Shown one piece after another: positions 1-9,750 of a DNA stretch of 64,000 nt (position 1 is its first letter; every line of letters starts with the position of its first letter). The notes below the pieces were generated by a model. The model was given only the letters and a program-made list of their open reading frames with translations, ran no database searches and was not told where the DNA came from. The stretch comes from Nemopilema nomurai (taxonomy: Eukaryota; Cnidaria; Scyphozoa; Rhizostomeae; Rhizostomatidae), in assembly GCA_003864495.1 (NCBI GenBank), contig ML133401.1, positions 5,757,189 to 5,821,188 of the forward strand. Direction: 5' to 3'. Made by a program: the position numbers and the translations under genes.

Positions 1-1377
1 ATACAACCAAAATTGTCTTATAGGGAAGGAGGAGTTATACCAAAAATATAACATGCCGATATTGCTACCAGCTACCTCAGGAAATGTATGTTTGCTATGC
101 AACACAGACATGTAAGGTATGTTGTTTGTATAAATCTTTATGCATTAGAGAAAATGAATTGTACCGTATGGTTTCAAAGCACTAGAATGTTGAAAGATTC
201 AAGTTGTAGCAACATTTGTTTAGTCATCTACTGTACAATCTACAGTCATCTACATCATCTTCTTGTTTCAGAGGATTGTTTCAGTTTTATTGTCCAAATA
301 AAAAGTTAACATTTCCTAAAGCTTCTTATTTTCCCCCCATTTTTTTCTCATGTTTATAAACTTCAATTCGTTTTTGTAGGTGCCAACTAGTCCTCAGCAA
401 AGACTGGTGGTGTATTGCACTGTCAAAGATAATGTTTACTGTATGGGTAGGTGTTTATTTTGGTCACTTTTTTATTCCAGACCTAGCAGTCATTTATTTA
501 ATCAGCCTGCTCAGAAACCACTGCTTCCTAAATCATTTTCAGTTGAATGTAGAAAGTAATATGCTGCTTTTTGGAAAAAGAGACAGCGAATATTTTGGAG
601 TCCCTGCACAGAAGCCTTCAAATAAGGGGATTGCCAATGAAGTTTTGAAGCACTGTTCTTCTTTTCTTCTCAACGCGCATGAAAGAAATAAACATTACTT
701 AAATCAAATCTTGATTTGAATATTCTGAATTATGCTTTTTACAATGAAATATGCTGGCTGTGAGTTAAAAGGGGCTTTTTTAAACAATGTAAAGTTGCTG
801 TCAAAAAATCAACCCTGTTGGTACAAAGATTGTTTAAATTGACACATGCTGGAAACAAATTCAATGCAATGAGTGGCCTCGTAATCTTAACTCAAACATC
901 TCCAATGCTCATGGTTCCTAAATTTACTTTCGCAGTTGCATTCAATAATTTTATTTAGACATTAATTATACCAGCACAAAGTTATTTTTAATTTCTAAAT
1001 CTTTGCCAGTTGTGGTGTCAATCTGGCTGAAACTCTTTGTAGGAGTTTGGTACTGTTTCGTTCAAAAGGCAGTTTAATCTAACATGCAATTTCAGAAGTT
1101 ATTGTTTGTACTATTTTTTTAACAATTGTTTTTACGAAAACAGATTCACAGCAAGTTAGTTTTATAAGACCAAAGAATTTGTTTAATTACTGATCAAAGT
1201 TGGCTTGCTTCAATTTAGTAAACAAAGACCTGGTGGTTGAACGAAAACTGAACCGTTACTTTGTGGAACTGTTACAAGATCGCATTCTGTTTTTTGGTAC
1301 ATTACGTCTAAGTTGATGTGTCCCTTTTCGTTTTCTTGTTGTTTTTATCTTACCCCTGTGATAAAACACTAAAGAAT
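1..1377. other. Non-coding stretch, nothing recognised
   Basis: AT-rich sequence with several short chance reading frames on the + strand (88-309 and 432-719). I see no domain, splice structure or repeat that supports a gene. It could be intron or intergenic DNA. Confidence 0.4.
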
Positions 1378-1866
1378 TCAGCTTAAGTGTTCAATCCTCC
1401 TCTTTGTCCGAATTGCATATAACCTGCTTGGGCAGTATCCTAGGTCGACGTGGGACAAGGGAGCTGGCTGGAAAAAATAGGCCATTGCTGTGTGACCATT
1501 ATTGATAAATCTGTTCTTCCAAGCCTTTTTCCCTGGACAAATGTCCAAGTAAAGGGCAAATTTTATGTTTGGGTAGGCAATTGGCCTTGTTTTGCCGATT
1601 AACCTATCGCCTCGTGATATTTGCAAAGATTCTTCCCAGGTTCCGAATGCCTTTCTCTGCATCTCTTCCTCCAGCAAGACTGCTATACCATATATTTTAA
1701 TCCTTGACTGCGGCTTGTGGCCGATCTGCATTTTCTTGGCGTGTATGATTGCCTTCTTTTTCGTTAGTCGTTTTCAGAGACTTCGGTGCCTTTTGATACT
1801 CTAATCAAGACCTTGGTGGCAGTATCTGCGAAGGGCTCGTTTGCAAATACTCTTTTTAGACTTTTA
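1378..1866 (-). other. Unidentified coding-like tract beside the transposon
   Basis: On the - strand this tract is more GC-rich than its surroundings. It holds a 117-codon open frame (1731-1378) and, in a different frame just upstream, another open stretch (about 1985-1764) that includes TATKVLIRVSKGTEVSEND. The change of frame suggests decay. I recognise no family. It stops at the transposon's left end (1867), and a similar coding-like - strand tract resumes after the right end (4303), so the element may have landed in an older gene or repeat. Function unknown. Confidence 0.25.
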
Positions 1867-1889
1867 GTGCAGCCGCTAAGCAGTTGAAT

Positions 1890-2350
1890 TGTGCATTTTA
1901 TGATACAAGCATGAAATTTGGTACAAGTACACAGTTTGACATGCTGATTAAGATGAGATGCAGACCCCACTTTAAAATGCCCCAAAATGATATTTTTAGA
2001 CTGGGGTACCTGTACCCAGTCCTTTTTTGGTCTTCCTCCATATCTTTTAAACTATGCAAGATATTAATCTGAAAATTAGTTTTCTGACGTAATTTGTTAT
2101 GCTGATTAAGATGAGATGCAGACCCCACTTCAAAATGCCCCCAAAATGATATTTTTAGACTGGGGTACCTGTACCCAGACACTTTTGGCCTCTCTCCATA
2201 TCTTTTGAACTATGCAAGATTTAAAAATGAAAATTAGTTTTCTGGCGTAATTTGCCATGCTGATTAAGATGAGATGCAGACCCTACTTCAAAAATGCCCC
2301 CAAAAGCTACTTTTAGACTGGGGTGTTTGTACCCAGTCTCCCATTAGGTT
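1890..2350 (+). repeat. Left-arm tandem array of the 159-bp unit
   Basis: The core CTTCCTCCATATC recurs at about 2031 and about 2190, 159 bp apart. Shared blocks around it contain GGGGTACCTGTACCCAG and AGATGAGATGCAGACC. A third, more diverged unit runs to about 2350. The units are reverse complements of those in the right arm at 3430-4250. Confidence 0.75.
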
Positions 2351-2780
2351 ACCAAGATATAATACGAGAAAGGATTTTATCTTGGCTTTACTCTACATCT
2401 CTTCAATCCTTCAAGAAATAAACGAGAAAATTTGCTTTAAAACATAGAAGTAAATACTGAATACAACAATAAACGTCCATTTTTGTATGGTTTTGTTCTG
2501 TTTCGTGATCCGGACCTGCGCAGGTGCTTGGGTCCGCCCAAAGCAAGTTTCTGGATTCTAGTTTCTCATTATATTCAAAAGTCAGCGAGTCAAGATAAAG
2601 GAGAGGGTTTACTAAAAATTTGCTGAATTGTAATTTTTGCATTGCACAACTGTTGGTGAGCTGGTAACAGTTTCCGCCAATGACCAGTTGTGCACAATGG
2701 CTCCTTAACTCATGCTTTTATTTTTAATGTACGTGACATCTTCATAAACTTATTTTGCAGTTTTAGGATGAAGTAGCATA

Positions 2781-3442
2781 ATGTCAAAGCGAAGGTTTGG
2801 GTTGGTGAAAGCTTCAACTTCTTTTGCCCAACGAGAAATAGATTGGGATCCGTGTTTGATTTGTCAGCTCAGCACTGTAGAAAAATATGCTATGCCTATG
2901 TAACAACAAGAAAAAAGACAAAGATGCTTGCTATATAACTTTAGCTGAAGATCTTCGGAAGTTATCAGAGGCACTTCTATTACCTCAAAATAGAAAGACT
3001 TCAGGCAACATGGCAGTCCCTTGAAGAGTCGTTTATTTCACATGCTGCTAAGTTTCATAAATCATGTAGAAATAGTTGTGACAAGTATCACTTCGAAAGA
3101 GCAGTAAAGAGGAGACAGATTTCTGAAACTGAAAAGGACAATATAAACTCATCCAGAGGAACAAGATCATTATACCAAAGCGCTAACCTTTTGGAATCAA
3201 CGTGCTTCTTTTGTGATGAAGTTGACACGGATAAGAATCTCCGAACTGCTAGCACATTGGGGCTAGATCAGCGAATACGTGCTGCTGCCACTCAGCTTTG
3301 GCATGAAAAACTACTAGCAGAGCTAAGTCAAGGGGGTATAGTTGCAATCGAGTCAAAATACCACAGTAAATGCCTAGATAAACGCCACAGTAAATATTTC
3401 ATCGCATCTCATCTTATTCAGCATGTCAAATCACGTCATTAA
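2781..3442 (+). pseudogene. Transposon-borne zinc-binding-type protein remnant
   Basis: A + strand coding remnant starts at about 2781 (MSKRRFGLVKAS) with a CLIC pair, then breaks by stops and frame changes. It resumes as LEESFISHAAKFHKSCR (about 3018) and runs open at 3191-3442 with CFFC, a leucine-rich helix and YHSKCL near the end. The pattern CxxC, then YHxxCL, is one I associate with uncharacterised proteins found in many repeated copies in cnidarian genomes. No transposase catalytic residues are visible. It sits between the inverted arms, so it is probably the leftover cargo or N-terminal part of the element's protein. It is not functional as it stands. Confidence 0.5.
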
Positions 3443-4250
3443 ACTGAGTTTTAGGTTAATGACTTGCATAGTTTAAAAGATATGGAGGAAGACCAAAAAG
3501 GACTGGGTACAGGTACCCCAGTCTAAAAATAACTTTTGGGGGCATTTTTGAAGTGGGGTCTGCATCTCATCTTAGTTAGCATGTTAAATTACGCCAGAAA
3601 ACTAATTTTTGAATTTATATCTTGCATAGTTTAAATGATATGGAGGAAGACCAAAAAAGGACTTTGTACGGGTACCCAAGTCTAAAAATAACTTTTGGGG
3701 GCATTTTTGAAGTAGGGCCTGCATCTCATCTTACTTAGCATGTCAAATTACGCCAGAAAACTAATTTTTGAATTTATATCTTGCATAGTTTAAATGATAT
3801 GGAGGAAGACCAAAAAAGGACTTGGTACAGGTACCCAAGTCTAAAAATAACTTTTGGGGGCATTTTTGAAGTAGGGCCTGCATCTCATCTTAGTTAGCAT
3901 GTTAAATTACGCCAGAAAACTAATTTTTGAAATTATATCTTGCATAGTTTAAATGATATGGAGGAAGACCAAAAAAGGACTTTGTACGGGTACCCCAGTC
4001 TAAAAATAGCTTTTGGGAGCATTTTGAAGTAGGGCCTGCATCTCATCTTACTTAGCATGTCAAATTACGCCAGAAAACTAATTTTCAGATTTATGTCTTG
4101 CATAGTTTAAACGATATGGAGGAAGATAAAAAAAGGACTGGGTACAGGTACCCCAGTCTAAAAATAGCTTTTGGGGGCATTTTTTAAGTGGGGTCTGCAT
4201 CCCATCTTGATCAGCATGTCAAATTGTGTATTTGTACCAAATTTCATGCT
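3430..4250 (-). repeat. Right-arm tandem array, five 159-bp units
   Basis: GATATGGAGGAAG recurs at about 3479, 3638, 3797, 3956 and 4113, spacings of 159, 159, 159 and 157 bp. Each unit also carries GGGGGCATTTTTGAAGT and GCATCTCATCTTA. The units are near-identical, so the array either expanded recently or was homogenised. Its orientation is opposite to the left array. Confidence 0.85.
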
Positions 4251-4302
4251 TGTATCATAAAATGCACAATTCGTCCATTTTTTGAGGTTAAGCGGCTGCA
4301 CA

Positions 4303-5433
4303 ATTTCTCAAGTTCTTGGGAGTTTCGTTCCAATTACTTCTGGCCATAATTCTCTCATCGTTTTCCGCTAACTCAGAAACTCTAGTAACGATCAGCTTCT
4401 TAATCTTCAACACAGTAGATCCAGCTGAGTCCATGCTCTTGAATGGAAATCAGCTGATAAGCAAGTGTCTGTTTTCTCCCAGCACCCCGTGTGTTGGATA
4501 TAATGCGCAGGTGAATTTACAACCCAGCAAGTTTCTCTTTAATCGTCACTAATTATCCCCATGAAACATGTTCAACATTTTCGTGATCAGCTTGCAGTTT
4601 TTGGCAATTACAACAGGCTGTTTTTTCTCGTTCTTCACGGTACATCTTCAAACCGTATTTCGTATTTCTCAGATCGGTTTCTCTGGGAATCAGTTTCAGT
4701 TTCTCTTGAATTTTTAGCACTTTTGTACTAGAGTTTTACGAGACTCGACTTTTGTCGATATAAGTACGTTTTTTTGTCTTCTTGGTAGGACATTGTGGTA
4801 CAATTTCCGTGCACAAAGCTTACGCCATCTTCTTAAATTGCACCTTTTTCTAGAAAGGAATCGAATTTGTTGAAATCTTTGCTGTCTTCACTAATAACCT
4901 TTCTCATTCCTTGACTTCTAGTTGACGAAGTTATTCAAAGGGAGCGTGAAACCAGAATCTGCCAAGCTGCTTGCTTGAGTCTTACTTTTCTTCAGCAAGC
5001 AATCCAGTAAAGTCACTTTCTCCAATTACCTTTGTCCTGTTTCACACGCACAACGCCCATATACCTTTGGGTCATGTTGTGTTGTCCACTTATCGACCTA
5101 AGTCTTTGGTCTGCCTTTCTGTTAATATAACCCTGACATGATTCACTGGTCTGCCAAAAAGCATTGTGCAGGGACAAGTTTAAAGCGAATCTTGCTTTTC
5201 TGGAGCCAGTCGTCGGCAATTTTGCAGAAACTCAGAGCACTTTTAGAGCCGAGTGCTCGTTAAATTTATCACCTCAACACTGGCTGACATTTAGCAGTTT
5301 CTATCTGTCAAGTGGTCGAAGTTAATTCATTTTCGGAATCAAATCGCTGTCAAAAAGTTGTCTTTGACTAATTCTTCATTTTCTAGGCCCTATGTAGCTC
5401 ACCAAATTTAGAAATTAGCAGTTGGCCTAACAG
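4303..5433. other. No gene recognised; coding-like - strand fragments
   Basis: Between the transposon and the TM2D3 exons. The - strand holds open but disjointed segments (for example 5219-5013, and about 4430-4310 with TRVSELAENDERIMARSN) in different frames, consistent with a decayed coding sequence. Upstream exons expected for TM2D3 on the + strand were looked for here and not found with confidence. Confidence 0.3.
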
Positions 5434-5932
5434 TTAGTCCACTTCGTCCCACCCTAGGCAGTCGCCGCTTTCGCAAGTCAGTGCCGTGCAACTGGTCTTC
5501 CGGATGCAGATGGTCGACGGCTATGCTGCTCAGGTATTTTGTGATCATCCCTATGCAGTTTTTCTTGATTATTTTAACAACGAGACAATCGTTTGCTTCA
5601 TTTTCGGGGTGACAGGGGGTTTGTTTATCGCATCATCAGGACCCCTTCGTGTCTGCTACTGTATTTGATTTCGCAGTAAATCCAGGCTTCCAATCATTTC
5701 GTTTCTATCTCAAATGGAAAGTTTTATGTTTTGGAGTTAAGCTGTTTAATGATTACTTTGCAGCTTAAGCCTGGGTGGATTTGGTGTCGACAGGTTCTAC
5801 CTTGGTCACTGGAAGGCAGGGCTTGGAAAAGTGTTTAGTTTTGGTGGCCTAGGAGTCTGGACTTTAATCGATATAGTTTTAATTGCAATTGGCTACGTGG
5901 GGCCTGCAGATGGATCTTTGTACATATTTTAA
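5434..5932 (+). CDS. TM2D3: TM2 domain-containing protein 3-like, last two exons (5' part not found)
   Basis: Exons are 5434-5533 and 5764-5932 (stop 5930-5932). The first ends with CNWSSGCRWSTAMLLS and a GTATTT donor in phase 2. The second begins after TTTGCAG and restores the codon, giving the TM2 domain: LSLGGFGVDRFYLGHW, then GKVFSFGGLGVWTLID and the C-terminus GYVGPADGSLYIF. The DRFYLG motif and the terminal VGPADGSLYI are hallmarks of the TM2D family, and this ending is closest to TM2D3. The family has two membrane helices joined by a short DRF-containing loop; TM2D3 (fly almondex) is linked to Notch signalling. The N-terminal signal peptide and most of the cysteine-rich ectodomain are missing, and the exon start at 5434 is a best guess. 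It may be a 5'-truncated copy, or the earlier exons may lie unrecognised upstream, beyond the transposon. Confidence 0.8.
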
Positions 5933-8900
5933 GCTGATAAAGAAGCTTGAGTTCAGCTTCCAGTAATCTACGCCTTGTATCAGACATCAGACTGTCTTGG
6001 GTGGGCTTGTAAAACCCGTTCAACGAATGGCAGGTTACAACGCTAAAAGGTGTGTTAGTGGTGAAATATTTGGCCAGGCATATTTATTGATAATTGTTCT
6101 AGCTATTCAGCTTGCTGTACAAGTGACAGTTACTGCAGCTTACACTCTAACGAATCAAAGTAATCTACTCTTTTTTGCAAGAATTTTCCACCGGATTTGA
6201 ATCACATTTTAATGTTGACTTCTGCGTCTGTGATTTTGGCTTACCAGATGGCGTATTCACGTTTGCGGATGAAGAAACACCCACACAGACGAATTATGCA
6301 ATGTACCAAATCCGGGGGGAGTACTCCCATTAAGGCCTGACATGGGGGTCCGGTCGGTTTGAGGGTTTTACCCAATGGCTACCAAATGGCCCAATTTAGA
6401 AAATTATCACTACCACTTGGGGTATTTTAAGTAGTTGCTACCTCGTAGGGGATACTTATAATTGTCGTGTTATTAAGGTTGCGACTTACCTCCTCCCCCC
6501 CCCCCCCCGGTACCAAACCATAGTAATTATTTACGAACGGTGCCCCTGTATAGGTTACTCTGTGCGCATATGTAGAAACAGAAGAACTCCGCGTCTCTAA
6601 ACCCGGCCGAAAATACGTCATACCCCAACAGTTCTAGTGAAATAAGTCACTCCCACCTATTAAATGCCACGCCGTGAATTGCGGAGTTATGACAGCTGCA
6701 AGCAGTTGTGTAGAGGTCTTTGTTAGCTAGAAAGCTTCAACTCCTATGCAGCCGATTCCCTAATTGAGTTTAAATGATGAAAGAAAGTGTGATTTGATTT
6801 GTCACCACCATTTAAGGCATGACCCTACCCCCCCCCCCACTTTTTTGCGAAGAAAATAATTCCAATATAGCCATAAAATGTAGCAGATTTGAGCTACTTA
6901 ATTCAAGTTCAATTCAAAAGCCATGCACACCCCCCCCCCCCCCACTTTCAGAGGTCAAATATTTTGTTAATTATTTGCGTGGTTTGAAATCCAAACCTCT
7001 TGCCAAAACCATTGTTTTTGTCATTTGAGCAAAGGAACTCCTAGCATGATCTCTTAGAGGGGTAATTCATTTTGTTATCCATTATTTTCTACAGAGTTCA
7101 ACTATAAGATAAATGTTTTTAATGTTTTGCGTAACAATAATTGAAGTTATATTAACAAAAAAATAATTGGTTTTCTTAATTCGGAACTAAAACCATACGA
7201 AAGTCAAACTGAGGTTGTCAGAGACACACGAAAGAACTGTGACATGGTAGTGATGATGTATCAGAGGACTGTTTTCATGAATATAAATTATAAACTACTA
7301 AACTTCCAGGATAGCAATATTAAATTGGGGGTATTTTGATTATGTCTACCCTGAAATTTCAACTTAAACACCTTATTAGTGACTTGATGTGCATATTGAA
7401 CAGCCCTCGTTGTAACTTATCTTGTTGGCGCAACTTATCCGAAACATCTAACAAAAATCATGATCTTGTGTTAATCAAGGCTTTATTTACGTACAAGGTG
7501 GGGTTAGGTACAAACGGTTAATGTGATAAGCAAAAGCCTTGCACCAAAAACGTATTCGCCTTCAAAGAGATTTGATGACGAAACAAGGTTAAATCGGCAG
7601 AGTCATTTGCTTCAAGCCAAACATTAGCTTGAACTTCAGATTGGACAAGCAAAGCTTCGATTTCTGCCAGGAACCCCATCATAACGATTTACCATGCGCC
7701 TGTGCAGAGGCAGGAAGCTTGTCCCATTTAGACACGGGGAGAGCTGCGAAAAACTAACAAAATGCCCAAGCTCATTTTCTTCGGATTCCTACATTTCAAT
7801 GGCTAGATATCGATATTCCGACATGGGCCATCCTTATTCTTTTTAAAATTGAACGTGTTTCTTTCTTACACTTAAACCAAGTGAGGCTCCGAAGAAAACA
7901 ACGCTTCAAGGCTTTGGAAAAAGCGTGTTAGGCGAGACTGCAGTTATGCCTCTGATAGCGATGAAAACTGGAAGGAAAAACACACTTCTAGCAGCGAAAT
8001 TGATTGTACATTTTTCTGCGATTTATCTGCAATGGAAATGACAGTGAAAATGGGAATGGTACTGGTATCCATAAATGGCTTTATACTCTAGAATCATTCA
8101 AAGACGCCTTCTATTTAGGTGAATTTCATTTTTAATTTTATAGTTACCGTTTGAAGAAGTTTATGTATATGATGTCATCATAAAAGCGTTAATTGATGAG
8201 CTATTTAAAACAGCTCAAGGTATGCCTATCCAATGGGTGTTTCCCTCTCATAGAGTGATAGGATTACTTGAAAAAAGGACAATCAACAGTCCAAGAACAC
8301 AAAGATTTAGGACAACATCTTTTAGAGAATCCAGATTGCGCCAAAATGTGACGGCAATTTTCGTATAATTGAGCAAGCTAGGTCGTCTTTTCACCTAGGT
8401 ATTTTGGAGTCTGTCTACCTTTTAATGGGAATTCTTTGTAGACAGAAAGAGTTAATCTTACCCTTGGGCTCTTCTAAAGTTAGATGTTAAGTAACGTTGA
8501 TTGATCAATTGTAACCAATCATGCGCTTTTCTTATCACCCTCTAGTGTTTTCGATCCACGATTGGCTATTTATTTATTTGGTAAACGTTTTCAACACGAA
8601 ATTTGGTTTTTCCTTCCTAAAGGCCAAACTTTTCATGGAATTTGGGAAAACTATGTATCATTCGATGCACAAGATTTTGCCGTTTCCAGCCAGATCAAAA
8701 TTATTGGCAAATAATGTTAAATGATATTTTCCAACCGAATTTATTGTTCAAAAGAGTGTATCACCTTCAAAAGCTATTTTGTACCCTTGCGTTTGAGGTA
8801 ACAAAATCTGACTTATACCTGCAGGAAGTGCAGATCCTAAGCTACCAAAGAGTGTCTCAGATTTTTTAAATTCCTCCTCGTCTTGAAACTATACCCTGTC

Positions 8901-9750
8901 AAAAATTGGCAAGCAATTTGTCCACCCTCCCGCAGCTGTAATTGGGTATAAAAGACGGACCAGAGCAAATAAAAAAATTTTGTGACACTTTGTTTGTCCA
9001 GTGTCTGCCCTGGCCGTGTGCAGATTTTCGAGCCTTTCGATTGGTTCCTTGGGTACAAAATAGCTTTTTCATTTCTGTATGTAGAGGAATTTTTAGTCCG
9101 GAGAAAACGGAATTTTACTGATCGCACTTGCAAGATACACATCGGGATCATGTTACCAACAATGTAATCCGGGTCAAGTAGTTTAGGCTTTAAGATCAAT
9201 TAGCGTCTTGAAATGAACACAACGATTCATGGATGTGCCATACTCTCACACAAACCACGATAAGGAAATCATGGAAACCATGGGATTTTCTCCATTTTCA
9301 AAACTTCCTCTAGTTTCAAACATTGTTTCATTATGTTCCTTATTGATTCGGCTATCAGAATGTGAAGAAATCGAAAAATGGATGTTTTCATTCAGGAAAC
9401 GTTTACCGTAACCTGAAGTATGCAAATACTGGTTCCGCTATTTCTTACTATTGTGAAGTTTTGTACCGCAAAGCACTTGTTCACGTATTTAAAGCTAATT
9501 CAAACTTAATCTAAAACTTGCTTTCTGCACATTTCATTTGTGCGGAAAATGACGTTCTTATGCGAGGTCAGTGAGATCACCTGGGTCCCCCCCGGCATAG
9601 AATTTCTTTAGCGAAAATGCGTTGTCAGCTATGTACCATCTTTCGGCAAACACTTTGTGATTTAACAGGTTATTTGGTCCTGATTAACATATTCATATCA
9701 TCAAACATTTTTTTCGAGCGTAATTCCATCTGCTCACACAACGAAGGAAG
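5933..9750. other. Intergenic region, no gene recognised
   Basis: About 3.8 kb between the TM2D3-like exons and the GPCR. It contains short chance frames, poly-C tracts around 6.5-6.9 kb and otherwise AT-rich DNA. No domain or exon structure was seen on either strand. Confidence 0.4.
6495..6943. repeat. Three homopolymer C tracts
   Basis: Runs of 14, 11 and 14 C lie at 6495-6508, 6828-6838 and 6930-6943. They are low-complexity DNA and prone to length error in assembly. Confidence 0.8.

Larger units (their letters stand above)
1867..4302. mobile_element. Decayed DNA transposon with long inverted, tandemly repeated ends
   Basis: The two ends are inverted copies. The left end begins GTGCAGCCGCTAA (1867-1879) and the right end finishes with nearly the reverse complement (TTAAGCGGCTGCAC, about 4289-4302, one base inserted). 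Inward of this, about 105 bp match in inverted orientation (1870-1975 and 4180-4300), followed on both sides by arrays of a 159-bp unit in opposite orientation. Between the arms lies a broken + strand coding remnant (2781-3442). The overall form is a cut-and-paste DNA transposon. I could not define a clear target-site duplication, and I do not assign a superfamily. Confidence 0.7.

Noticed and set aside
3430..4250. Regularly spaced repeats, CRISPR-like at first sight
   Set aside because: The 159-bp units are contiguous tandem copies with no unique spacers, in an animal genome, and belong to a transposon arm.
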